Assembly: GCA_014529385.2 (NCBI GenBank)
Contig: CM043948.1
Span: 24,672,451 to 24,736,450, forward strand
DNA from: Adiantum capillus-veneris
Taxonomy: Eukaryota > Streptophyta > Polypodiopsida > Polypodiales > Pteridaceae
DNA: 64,000 nt
Reading direction: 5' to 3'
Part shown: positions 44,391-54,627 of the stretch, one piece after another
How positions within the stretch are numbered: position 1 is the stretch's first letter
Layout of the letters: each line of letters opens with the position of its first letter
Position numbers and translations under genes: made by a program
Notes under the pieces: generated by a model
Seen by the model: the letters and a program-made list of their open reading frames with translations, nothing else
Databases searched by the model: none
What the model was told of the DNA's origin: nothing

Positions 44391-44806
44391 TTCTAGGCCT
44401 GGCCAGACAAGAAAAACCAAGCAAGGATAAGCACCCCATGCCTTTATATAGGAACCTCCCAGCCTCCCTCCCTCCCTCCCTACATCTCTCACTAGCAAAA
44501 AGCACCAATGAGTGTTGGCACTTGGTTTTTTTTTTTTAAGCTCCTTTCATGACTCTCTCTTGCACATATGATGAAGTAAAACTCTCCCTATCTCTCTCTT
44601 GAGCGCTAGTGCTTGGTTTTTTTTTTTTAAGATCCTCTCCCTATCTTCCTCTCTTAGGGTGCGCACATGCACCATCTGTAGCAGGTTGGCTGGTGAAGAT
44701 TCCCATGTGTCCCACCAATTATTTGGACAGTAGCATATCACTTCCCTGCCGCTTTCATAAAAAAGTGCATCCTCTCCCCTAGGCGTTTGCAATGTTTGCC
44801 AAGCAT
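44391..44806. other. No gene seen
   Basis: Contains two 'ggttttttttttttaag' tracts about 90 bases apart (44523 and 44615), each followed by related pyrimidine-rich text, suggesting a small local duplication. Confidence 0.45.
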
Positions 44807-45063
44807 TGTGGGAATATTAATCCACATCATCACCTACTCAGCACCCTAGTAGTCACAAGGGCCCGCATCCCAAGATATCACGCGGCCTCTTAACTCCCTT
44901 GTAACTTCCATGCATTTGTGTATATAACGACAATCTTGGATTGAATACAATATCACATTGTCTCACGGCTTCTTGCCTCCTTGTGTCTGTCTTAACAGCC
45001 TTTCTCTCTCTCGCTATCGCCCTCTCTCTCACTTCTCTCTCTTAGGCCACTTCCTTCTCTACA
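44807..45063 (+). repeat. LTR-like sequence with adjoining primer site
   Basis: Begins TGTGGGAATATTAATCC, ends TTCTCTACA directly before TGGTATCAAAGC. TATATAA at 44921-44927. This looks like a Copia LTR, but no second copy or pol was found. Confidence 0.5.
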
Positions 45064-45198
45064 TGGTATCAAAGCCTTGCGAGCCTCATCGCATTGAACA
45101 TTGCCTTCTTGTTTCTTGTCCAGCCTCTGCGTGTTCTCTCTCTCTCTCGCATTCACTTCTCTCTCTTAGGCCACTACCTTCTCACATGGTATCAGAGC
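45064..45198 (+). other. Two Copia primer-binding sites 123 bp apart
   Basis: TGGTATCAAAGC (45064-45075) and TGGTATCAGAGC (45187-45198). Each follows 'cacttctctctcttaggccac' and a '...ttct(c/a)ca' end (45030 and 45154). A third, primer-less copy of that tip is at 45780. The second site overlaps a possible ATG (45186). Confidence 0.65.
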
Positions 45199-45707
45199 AG
45201 CAGGCCATCTTGGCTGCCCAGTGCGAAACCCCACCATGTAGCCTCATGTGCATTCCTTGCTATGGCAAACAGCCTCCTTGTTGGTTCCCCTGCGGTAGGC
45301 TCGCCATGCCTCCTACACCAAGCTGTCTTCAGGAACGAATGAGCTTCCCTTACCTAGCTCGAGATTTCTTCAAGCCTTTCCTCGTGGACACTACTCACGA
45401 CCCCAAGTCAGCAGACATCGACGCTGTTGCAAACTCTCTAGACAGGCAAGTCACAAACTCAGCAGCCACCCATCCTGCTGACTTCCACCTGGCTGTAGAC
45501 GGAGGTGGAGGTGCCCTCGCACCAGTGAATGACGTCCGTGAAACCCAATATGTCATTGCCAACACTGCTACAGAAAATGCAGCTCCTGGAGAAGAAGACG
45601 ATGCTCAAACTCCTGGTGCAGAGGACATTGAAACTCCTATCATAGATGTCACCTACTCCAAACTGCATCCCTATTTGCAGATAATGCTACTACTGCAACT
45701 CTTATAA
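45186..45707 (+). CDS. Unrecognised open frame after primer site
   Basis: ATG overlapping the primer site gives about 173 residues (MVSEQQAILAAQ at the start; acidic ENAAPGEEDDAQTPGAEDIE late). No domain recognised. It might be the opening of a lost Gag or simply leader sequence open by chance. Ends just before a CT/CA microsatellite. Confidence 0.25.
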   Translation: MVSEQQAILAAQCETPPCSLMCIPCYGKQPPCWFPCGRLAMPPTPSCLQERMSFPYLARDFFKPFLVDTTHDPKSADIDAVANSLDRQVTNSAATHPADFHLAVDGGGGALAPVNDVRETQYVIANTATENAAPGEEDDAQTPGAEDIETPIIDVTYSKLHPYLQIMLLLQLL

Positions 45708-45709
45708 CA

Positions 45710-45711
<2 letters not shown>

Positions 45712-45782
<71 letters not shown>
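45712..45782 (+). repeat. (CT)n(CA)n microsatellite
   Basis: CT repeats to about 45758, then CA repeats. Confidence 0.9.
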
Positions 45783-45783
<1 letters not shown>

Positions 45784-45814
45784 TCTATTTCTTAGGCCAC
45801 TGCCTTCTCTACAA

Positions 45815-46980
45815 GCGGTGGCCAGCTAAAGTTAGTAAGAGTATATGTGCGTGGCCGTGACGTCCATGCACCTGCCTCGACTCCACCATTTAATTTGCAA
45901 GCAGTCTATTTAACCAGCTGCAGCACCGTTGTCTGCTGCAATAGAGGCCGGCATGCAGCGACCTGCACTGAGGAGCATAATCCTCCTAGACAACAGTCAT
46001 TAAGGATTACAGCTGTGCCATTCTACAATGCCCGCATGCAACTCCTCCTGCATCCGACACTAAATTCCTTTGTTGGAAACTACAGCTGTGCTATACATCA
46101 GTTGTTCACTCGCAGTGTCTGGAGCAAGCTGCACTATCACCTGTTCACTTGCGCTGTTGACTGCTGCACAGCTCGCATAATCGAGAGCTGGCTGCTTGTG
46201 CCTGCAGGTCGGTGGGAGACTGGTAGAGCACTCACCGACGTGCATGTGCGCTGACTTGGTTGGCTGCCGGTGCGAGACCGGTAGAGCACACCGTAGCAGC
46301 ATGGGCGTGACAACGGGTAGTCCGGCTGATGAGAGACTAGCTTGGAGCTACTGGTGGGCAAAGCGCATGTGCGCCGTCTATCTCACATTGAGCGCTAGTG
46401 CCAGCCTTGATTTGAAAAAGCTTGGGCAAGAACAAAAGAAGAAGCATATGAAGAAAGTTGATTCTCTTACTCGCTATCTGTTTCCCATTCTTCCTCTCTC
46501 TATCTCTCTCCCCTGGGCAATCTTACTCTGAGCGCTAGCGCTTGCCTTGCACAACTATGAGTTTCGCATACTTCGCTAGCTACCGACTGCATGGAGAAAA
46601 AACAGAAGTCGAAAGGGGAAGGGGGTTGAAGGCGGAATTAACAGTGCATGGGGGTAGGCTCCAAGATGGAAATAGAGGGTGGTAGGCTACCGAGAAAGAG
46701 TGTCGCATGCTCTGTACTGGGGGTGGAGAGCTGCACGCCATATATATAGAGGGGCCGTGAGCAGCAAGTGGAGAAGCTTGAGAGCAAGGCCACTCGGGGC
46801 TAATGATCGGAGGTCGGCCATGAGCAGGCCAGGGGGAGAAAGGCGCAGCATCCAAACGAAAAAACGCTTAAGGGTGAAGGAGATAAGGCATGTGCTACTG
46901 CAAGTTCCAAGGAATAGTCCAAAAGCAGGAAAAAAAAACGCTAATGCATTAAGGCTCTTTCGTTTGCAACACTAAGTTGA
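45815..46980. other. No gene seen
   Basis: Higher GC than surroundings. Open frames on both strands overlap one another and show no domain. Two near-repeats around 46200-46290 ('gagactggtagagcac' and 'gagaccggtagagcac') hint at a local duplication. Confidence 0.45.
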
Positions 46981-47741
46981 GAGAGAGAGAGAGAAATGGC
47001 CACAGCTTGGAGCAACATTATTAATAAGAAGTAATTAGGTCTATATCGCAATCTCTCCCTCTCTTGAAAGTGAGCGCTCACTTCCTCCAAATGCAAGTGA
47101 ATATATAGAGTGGGATGGAGGGAGGGTGAGAAAGAGTGAGAGATTGACATAACTAATGACATGCATTATTAATAAGCTCGTTCATTGACATAGCTAATGA
47201 TCTTTGGAGAGAGAAAGGATTAGGAAGAAGAGATAAAGTTAGAGAGAGAAAAATGAAGGAGATAGAAAGAGATAGAGAGAGATGATGGGAAAATATGGTG
47301 ATAGAGATAGAGAGAGATACAAGAGCAGAAAAGAGAGGCATTGATAGGGATATAGAGAGAGAAAAGAGGGACGGAGAATGAGAGTGAGAGAACAATGAGA
47401 TAGAAAAGCAAGGAAAAGAGGGAGATAGAAAAACATGGGAGGGAGAGAGAGAGAGAGAGGGGGGGGGGGGGGGGGAAAGGAGAGAGATAGAGAAATTGAT
47501 AAAGAGGGAGGTATAGAGTAGAGAGAGAGAGAGAGAGAGAGAGAAGAGGTATAGAATGTGATGGAGACAGAGGGAAAGAAGAAAATAAGGAGATAGAGAG
47601 AGAGAGAGAGAGAGAGAGATAATGTAGAGTGGAGGGAGATGGAGAGATGAAAGAGAGCAAGGGAGAAAACTAGAGAGAGGGGAAAAGAGGAAGAGATGTA
47701 TCTAGAGAGAAAGACGAATGGGGAGAGAGAGAGAGAGATAG
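46981..47741. repeat. Purine-rich (GA)n low-complexity block
   Basis: About 760 bases, mainly GA-type repeats, with a 17-G run at 47459-47475. Long open frames on the minus strand are Ser/Leu-rich artefacts of CT repeats. Confidence 0.9.
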
Positions 47742-47789
47742 ATAGTTTTATTATCGTCCTCTGAGGTCAAATATGACCTATGGGACCAA

Positions 47790-48360
47790 ATGAACATGTC
47801 ACGTGGTGTGAGTGGAGGTCATAAGTGACTCTGAGTATTCAAAAATGGCTGAAATGAGCATCGCAATAGAGAGTTTACATCATGATTGGGAGAGGAAGGT
47901 ATGTAGGGAGAGCTCATGGCTGAATATATGGGGAAAAGAGGACCTAATGTGGTCAAAAGCTGAGCACTCAAGTAGTGTGTGGTACTCACTCTCTCGTAGA
48001 GGGCATAAGGTGCAAAGTCGATGAGACTCCTCGTCAGTGCCCTAATGTCATGTCTCACAGCGTAGAGAATGGGAGCTAAGACGAATGGAGGCAATGGTGC
48101 GGATTGCACTCAATGGGATGGGCTCAAGGATGTAGGGATAGGTTCGGTCACCGCGTTCCGAGAAGAAGAGAGATTTGTAGTTTGGGGCAATGTGTGTGGT
48201 GTAATGACTGAAGCAAGAACCTCTGGATTTCTCCCAAGCCGTGATACATTGGCGTTGTAAGAAAGCCTCATTAACTTGGGAGTCAATCGACGCATCCTTG
48301 ACCAAGTGACATGCATCCCATCTTCCAAACCATTTCTTGATGTCAAGCATCCACCCCGAA
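47790..48360 (-). pseudogene. LINE ORF2 C-terminal region
   Basis: Minus strand: DIKKWFGRWDACHLVKDASI, WEKSRGSCFSHYTTH, APNYKSLFF, PYILEPIPLSAIRTIASIRL and SSHSLRCET, with the frame still readable past 48048. This is the tail after RT, usually ending in a Cys-rich region (CPEQ-type) that is no longer clear here. Confidence 0.7.
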
Positions 48361-50253
48361 CTTAGTATTTTTCTCTTGCATGTCTTTTGGACCTTTTGAC
48401 TTGGCTTCATGTGCGATTCTAAGAAGTCGATACAAAGGGCTACGTTGTGTCTTAAGCATGTACTCCACAAGCCTTTGCATGCCCAAGACCTCAATGGGAA
48501 GCGATCCGGACTCAAGAAGTAAGAGCATGTAGGGTGTTTGTGTCTTGACTTGGAGAAAGTTGGTGAGAAAACGCTTTTGGACATTCTCAAACTCTTTCCA
48601 AGTAGACTTCCCGAAGCTACCACCCCACACCTCCACTCCATAAAGAAGCATCGGTGTCACCAATGTGTCAAAGAGGTACTTTTTGAGAGCCCAACACTTG
48701 ATCCTCCAGCACTGCACATGTTCTCAAATGCATAATAAGCCCTCTTTCCAGCTTCCAAGTGACACATTGCGCAATCCTTCCATCTATGATTGGATGGAAC
48801 CTCAAGGCCAAGGTACTTGAAGCTATCTACCACTTCAAGTTGCTCGTTGTTGTATACAATACATGGATTTTCATCAATGAGGGTCTTTACAAGCATAACC
48901 TTGGTTTTGGATCCATTCACGATCAGCCCGCATTGTAGACAAAAGCATTCCAAGACACTCATAATCTTTTGTGCATCTTCTAAGGTATATGCCAAGAGCG
49001 CTACATCATCGGCATAAAGCAAAAGCATGATCACCGCATTTTCGATCTTAACCTCTTCTATGCCTTCTTGTTGCATAAAATCAAGAACCATGCATTCCAA
49101 TTCATCAATGAATAGCCCAAAGAGGGTTGGGAAAAGTGGGCATCCTTGTTTGACACCAATGGTCCTTGCAAAAAATTCTGAAATTCCATCTCCCATACGT
49201 AGTCGACATATCCCCTTTCGGTAGATGCGAAAGACTACATGCATAAATTCTCTCAGCACTTGAAAGCTTTGCATACATCTGCAAAGATTTCCTCGTGGTA
49301 CCATGTCAAAAGATTTCTTGAAATCCACAAAGCAACAATACAACTTTTTTCATTTCAATCGAGACGCTTCTATAAGAACTCGAAGAGTGACAACGTGATC
49401 AATAGTGCTATGATGCTTTCAAAAACCTGCTTGGCTTAGCGCACATTTGGCGTTCTTTTCAGCCCATTCACTTATCTTCATCTCCATGATATATCCAAAT
49501 AACTTTGCCATCAAAGAACCAACCATTATAGTGCGATAGTTGTTCACATTGTTTACATCTCCTCCTTTGTGTAAAGGTTTGATCCAATTTTCACTCCAAT
49601 CATGAGGCATGCCATGCTGAAGTGCAAGGTTAAACATATCGCATATCCAATATCGTGTTTTCTTGCTTGTCCATTAATCATTTCATCCTTGACACCTTGA
49701 AGGTCCCCTGCCTTGCGGGTAGCAAGTTTCTCAAGCGTGCAACATACATATTCAATGGTAAAGAAGGGAGGCATAAACGGAAGGGAGCTACAACACTCCA
49801 TCTTATCAATATTGGGTTGCTCATAGAGGTTCTTGCAATATGTATACATATCCTCAAGAGTCAAGTCACCAAAGCTCTCAACACGCTTGCCTTTAGATTT
49901 TGCCAAAACTTTCCACGTACATCTGCTTTCTCTGGTGCTAAAAGAAGTTTTTTTTTACCTTCCCACCTTCTCCTCGTTTTTTGAACAAGTGCTTTGTATG
50001 TGTGTGAATGTTCCAAGTAACCTTTCTTGTCTTTGCTTGCATCCAACCTTAGCAAATGTTTTCGGGCTTGACTACATTCCATGTCGAACCATTTCTTCTT
50101 GGTGCTACCCTTCTTAGATATTTTGCAAAACATGTGTTTCACCGAAAAGCATTCCCTCGCACAAGAGCAAATTACTTCTTTGAAAACTTTCCACTTGCAT
50201 TCTAATGTTGGGCTCTCTTGATGCTTTGTCATGCTTAACATTTGGTCCACCAT
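48343..50253 (-). pseudogene. LINE ORF2 reverse transcriptase (broken)
   Basis: From high to low: linker 50253-49861 (KKKWFDMECSQARKHLLRL), RT-0/1 (MPHDWSENWIKPLHKGGD, 49630-49560; NNYRTIMVGSLMAKLF), QAGF, then CCFVDFKKSFDMVPRG (first catalytic Asp, 49330), GVKQGCPLFPTLFGLFIDEL, and the LLLYADDVALLA active site (49025-49060), followed by NGSKTKVM and YLGLEVPSN. The thumb (WALKKYLFDTLVTPMLLYGV) is at 48640-48700 in another frame. At least three frame changes and one TGA (near 49418). Confidence 0.92.
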
Positions 50254-50342
50254 ATCAGCATATATAAGTGCTCATTTGAAGTCTAGACGTAGGTACGAAT
50301 GATTTACATCATGATTGGAGGCTACATGCTCGGGTCTTTTAC

Positions 50343-51130
50343 TCACTTGAGGTCAATACATAGCATCCTATGATCCGATTCCGGATTCCATTCCCCAAGT
50401 GTAAATCTTTGTATGCATTCTAAAGTGGCTTCCAAAAACAACATATAGTCGCTCACACTATCACCATTGTGCTTTCTACATGTAAAGTCATTGGTGCCTT
50501 GCCATAAAGATACACCGTTTGCAATGAGCATTCGGGTACTATTGCACATATATAGAAGTGACTTTCCATAGTGATCCAGTTATTTTGCATCATTAGAACT
50601 TGGATTTTACATGTATGAGTCATCCATTCTTCTTGAGATATGCGGCATGTCAACTTGTGTGTCGTGTTGTAATGTATTTGCATAATTGTGCGAGCATTCA
50701 TATCTCCAAAGACAATGACTTCACCTTGGTCCTTGTAGTGAGAAATGTCTTCCTCTAGTTCAACAAAGGGTTGATCTCTATCCATATCCAAGTGGGCATA
50801 AAAGCTGGAGTCATAGTGAGGAATGTAGCAACCAACCACAAACATGACTTGACCATTGGGTAGGCTGATTTTCAGTCATAAGTAGCGTTTATACTTATCT
50901 TCTTTGACAATGGAAACATCTTCCAAACCTTTTTTGATTATACATGCGACACCTCCCTGGTCTCTACGTTGCTTTGCATTTTTTGTCCACATCAAAGAAT
51001 GCACACCATATTTGTCAAATCCAAGAATTCGTTGCGCATCAGGCTCCCATGTTTCGATAAGAAGTTATTACATCGGAGTCATTGGTAAGCTAATCAATGC
51101 CAATTCCCGCATTCCATGGATAGTCGTTAC
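50343..51130 (-). pseudogene. LINE ORF2 endonuclease domain (broken)
   Basis: APE-like endonuclease: ETWEPDAQRILGFDKYG near 51050 (catalytic Glu), GGVACIIKKG, VVGCYIPHYDSSFY (50830), VFGDMNART (50690; catalytic Asp/Asn) and the terminal ESDHRML (50355; Ser-Asp-His). Interrupted by a TGA near 50880 (Trp position) and a frameshift between 50560 and 50500. Confidence 0.85.
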
Positions 51131-51172
51131 AATTCCAAAAGCTTCTTTGCAAGCGTGAGTTAGTCTCATAGA

Positions 51173-52204
51173 TCATGTGTCCCTATTTGTTGGGTGGACT
51201 TGCATCCTCCTCGAGTGACTTTTCTTCTTGACATGATACCTTGACCTTCTTGGTTCTTTCCTCATATGCTTTGCAACGCACATTTTGTTGCATAAGAGTG
51301 CGACCTCATATACATTACAATCCATTCCTTTGAGGTAGATCCAACTATTGTCAAGGATGATCTTTCTCTTTACCTCATCAGCCATGGTTTATACAATAGG
51401 TCTTTCTCCCAAGTGAGGGACTCCTTGTTTTCCAACTCGATGTGCACCATAAGCCATGATTCTAGACATGCCAAAGTGTGTAGCAAAAAACTCTTCAATA
51501 GTAACCGCAAGAGATTGGGGTGTTTCCATGCTTTCCTCCTTGATTCCAGAAATGACGATGTTCTTTGAGCGTTTTTGCCGTTCTTGCAATTCTTGAGTGT
51601 CCACATTCTCTACATTCTTTGCTTGGACAATGGCTAATTGCATGATAGGAGATGTAGAAACCACATTATCCTTACATATATCAGCGCATGATTTGGATGC
51701 ATTTCTCATCTCACATACATCATGTCGTATTGTATCTATCGTTTCCTCTTTCAATACATGATCACTCTCAACTTTGCTCAAGTGCTCTTTCAATACATTC
51801 ATGTCCACACGAGAGCGCTTACATTTTTGAACTTCATTCTCAAGATGCACCAAGCGTGTTGTTTGCATTTCAAGAACCTTCTTAAGGTTCTCATTCTCCA
51901 CAACAAGAACTCTTAAAATACCGTTCTCCATTGCAAGTGCGCGCAACTCTTCACCTTGCTTGTAGACGGTTTCTTGTAATGAGATCAAGTAAGCCATGAT
52001 CATTGCTTCCGTTATTGTAGACGATGTGGCTGGATTAGCATCCAAATTCCTTGGAGATTTTGCATCATTCTCCATGGCGAGTGTGGATTTTCCACCCTTG
52101 CGAGTTTTGTCCGACATTGCCTTCAAGTCGGCAACAAAAACGCAAAGTTTTGACAGTTTTTTCAGTTTTGAGATACTGTTACAGCAAAGCCTTCCATTGC
52201 TCAT
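51173..52204 (-). pseudogene. LINE ORF1 (coiled-coil RNA-binding protein), one stop
   Basis: Starts at ATG 52204 (alternative internal Met at residue 30, MSDKTRKGG). A long helical, heptad-like region (residues ~65-150: ELRALAMENGILRVLVVENE) is the trimerising coiled coil, and RSKNIVISGIKEE (~215) opens the RRM-like domain, with MAYGAHRVGK after it. A TAA at 51389-51391 interrupts GERPIV and the same frame resumes with MADEVKRKIILDN (51385) to a stop at 51173. ORF1 binds LINE RNA to form the transposition particle; that role is known for the family. Confidence 0.8.
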
Positions 52205-52261
52205 AAAAATTTTTTCTTTATATCAATGTGTAGAGGGCTTTGTGCTCTTTGATTGAGGCTA

Positions 52262-52324
52262 TGGATCGCTTAAATCGGAGTTCAAATAAAGAAGTTATGA
52301 TCAAAAGAGTGAGTTGTTGTCTAC

Positions 52325-52399
<75 letters not shown>

Positions 52400-52694
52400 G
52401 GCAGGAGAGGGATAGGGAAAGTGATGATAGAGGTGTAGGAATAATGAAAGGCGAGAGAAAAAGGGGGGCAAATAGAGTTCAAAATAACAGAGAAGAAGAA
52501 AAATAAAGAAAGATTTCCAAAGATAGATGTGGAGAGAAGAGAGGAGGAATTCATACTAGTTGAGTCCTGGACGAGCAGGGTTTCTCCTAGATATACTTGC
52601 AAATAGAGTAACATTGATAGAGCTTTGTCGTATGTATTTGAGTGTGTGGATTGTCTATAAATATAGGCTAGGGTGTCAGCTTAAATATAGATAT
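52262..52694. repeat. LINE flank with (GA)36 tract
   Basis: GA repeat at 52326-52397 followed by purine-rich sequence to about 52550. No gene. Ends at the CACTA target duplication TAT. Confidence 0.85.
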
Positions 52695-53282
52695 CACTAC
52701 AAGAGGTTGTGTGCTCTTGTGACGCTGTTAGCGACGGAAATACACTGGGTTTTTATAACCCCCGGCGTCGCTAAAACCGTCGCTACGAGAGCGTCGCTAT
52801 ATGCGTCTCTATATAGCGACGCTCATAGTGACGGTCATAGCGACAGTTATAGCGACGTTTACACAGAAGACTATAGCGACGCTACAGAGCCATAAATAGC
52901 GACGGTTATAGCGACGCCCGAGAGATTTTTTTTTTGGTGACAGGGCATTGAATGCCCTGCCACCCATCAACCATATTGTACTTGATTCACTTTTTTAAAA
53001 AAATGCAAGGGTAGATAATAGACCCAAAATAGTCACCCACAAGACGCATTGTTTGCAAAATTGACAATTGTACACATCATAGGCAAAATGAATTGATTGG
53101 CAAATGTAATAATGACAATTGTACAACATCATAGGCATAAAGAATTGATTGGCAAAAGGAACTGCGGTGACAAATGTAATAATATACATGGTTCAAAAAG
53201 ACGTATAAAATCCGTCTCATGATACATAAGCTATGAGAAACCCTAAACTAATGCTATCTAGCTACGGCTAAACTGACGTCGT
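52695..53282 (-). promoter_or_regulatory. CACTA 3' subterminal repeats and tail
   Basis: 'gcgtcgctat' units in both orientations at 52720-52920, then an AT-rich tail. Carries fewer units than the equivalent end at 39345-39625. Confidence 0.85.
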
Positions 53283-54496
53283 CTAGTCAGACGTCTCATC
53301 GCGTCCAAGCGGCATATCTGTCGGATTCTGCAAAAAAAGACAATAAGACAGCTTTCAGTAAGTATAAACATATAACGACATTTATAAAACAATACAAAAA
53401 ATAGAAAAGAGTAAACCCTAATACTAACCATGCCTGCGTACTCGCGCTCGTACGGTGTGGGATCACGTCCTGTCATCGACCACTGTCAAAACATACAAAG
53501 AATTCATTATGTTAGAATTAAAAAACTCATAAACCCTAAACTATCGAACATAAAGAGCAATGCGAAAACACTTACAAAATCGGCCTCAAATGATGCCCAT
53601 CCATCGCTCCCCAAGTGGTGCGAGCTCCCTGCCTCTACTCGCGCTCTGGCTGCATCCTTTTGTTGCTTCCACTTGTCGGGATTCTTGCGCGCTGCTTTCT
53701 TCGCATTCTTCCAATCTTCTTTGGCCAGCCAATCTGGCCTGTTCCACCCATTCTTGATTGCTTTTTGCACTTCGGAACGCTTGTGTTTGCAGTATTCGCG
53801 CATTCAAATCTTCATCAGGTCTTCATTGCAGCGCTGATCCCGTGTTGGAACGGGAAACTCATCATGAAGTATGCTGATGACTCTGTTTTTTAAATCACTT
53901 GGTACTTCACTCCATTTGTTTAGTATGTAGTGTCTAAACAGCTGAGAGCAAAGACCACGCATGCGCGAGATCACCTTCTTGTCGTCATCATCCATGATGA
54001 TGCCGCCGCTGAAGTCGACGGAGTAAGACAAGCCCTCTGGCCGGTGACGCGTGAACCTGGGTGTCCCGGCAGGGGTCTCTAGGGGCGTGTCGATGGGGGT
54101 ACGGACGTCAGGTGTCTCCACCGGCGTCTGGGCCCCGAAGCGAGGAGTGTCGAGTGGGGTGGCTCCTGGCGGAGTAGGTAGAGGTGTGTAGCTGCTAGGA
54201 GCAGTCAGCCGTGCAAAGCCTGGAGTAGATGGCGATGTTGTGGCTGGTGTGGGGGCGGGCAAAGAAGGGGAGGGTAAAGAGCCTCGTCGAACACGAGGCG
54301 GTGTAGAGGCATCGGTGGCGGAATCCCCACAACAACCGCCACCGCCACCACTAGAGCGCCGGTGTCTAGACGAGTGTGAAGCTCGTCTCGTCGACGCCGA
54401 AGCTTCGGAGCGCGCCGAATGCTCCGAAAGAGAGGGAGATGCGGATGGAGTAGGAACGCGCGATGATGCGCCAGAGCGATGACGCTCCACATACCA
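53283..54496 (-). pseudogene. CACTA second protein (TnpA-like, Transposase_24-like), one premature stop
   Basis: Exons 54496-53576, 53482-53429 and 53327-53283. The first exon starts after an ACAG acceptor and has no in-frame ATG before VERHRSGASSRV, so it is probably an internal exon of the transposase transcript, as alternative splicing yields TnpA and TnpD in En/Spm (inference). It begins Ser/Arg-rich, has a Gly run, then Thr-Pro repeats (TPLDTPRFGAQTPVETP), then the conserved core WSEVPSDLKNRV, GWNRPDWLAKEDW and GRDPTPYEREYAG. TGA at 53804-53806 replaces CGA of the sister copy. Exon 2 lacks 48 bases (16 codons, RKGLN...SRSG) present in both other copies. Confidence 0.8.
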
Positions 54497-54627
54497 CTGT
54501 CTCTACTCCACCAGTTTGATGTAGACTTTGTAGGATGAAATATTACCTGCCAGAGCCACATAACTTACATGAGAGCTTTCAAGCACATAACTTGTAAAAG
54601 GGGGATGTTAACTATTTACATACTTAC

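Larger units (their letters stand above)
47742..52261 (-). mobile_element. LINE retrotransposon, decayed
   Basis: Minus strand, ORF1 then ORF2 with APE-type endonuclease and RT. About 4.5 kb. The 3' end reads '...ggacgataataaaac', with no long poly-A, and meets GA repeats at 47742. The 5' end also lies next to a GA repeat (52326-52397). ORF2 is broken by many frameshifts; ORF1 by one stop. Confidence 0.92.

Noticed and set aside
44958-45707. 249-codon open frame as a gene
   Set aside because: Its first half covers LTR-tip and primer-site repeats; only the part after 45186 was kept, at low confidence.
47153-47660. Minus-strand open frames of up to 146 codons
   Set aside because: Ser/Leu-rich readings of the GA/CT block, no real composition.
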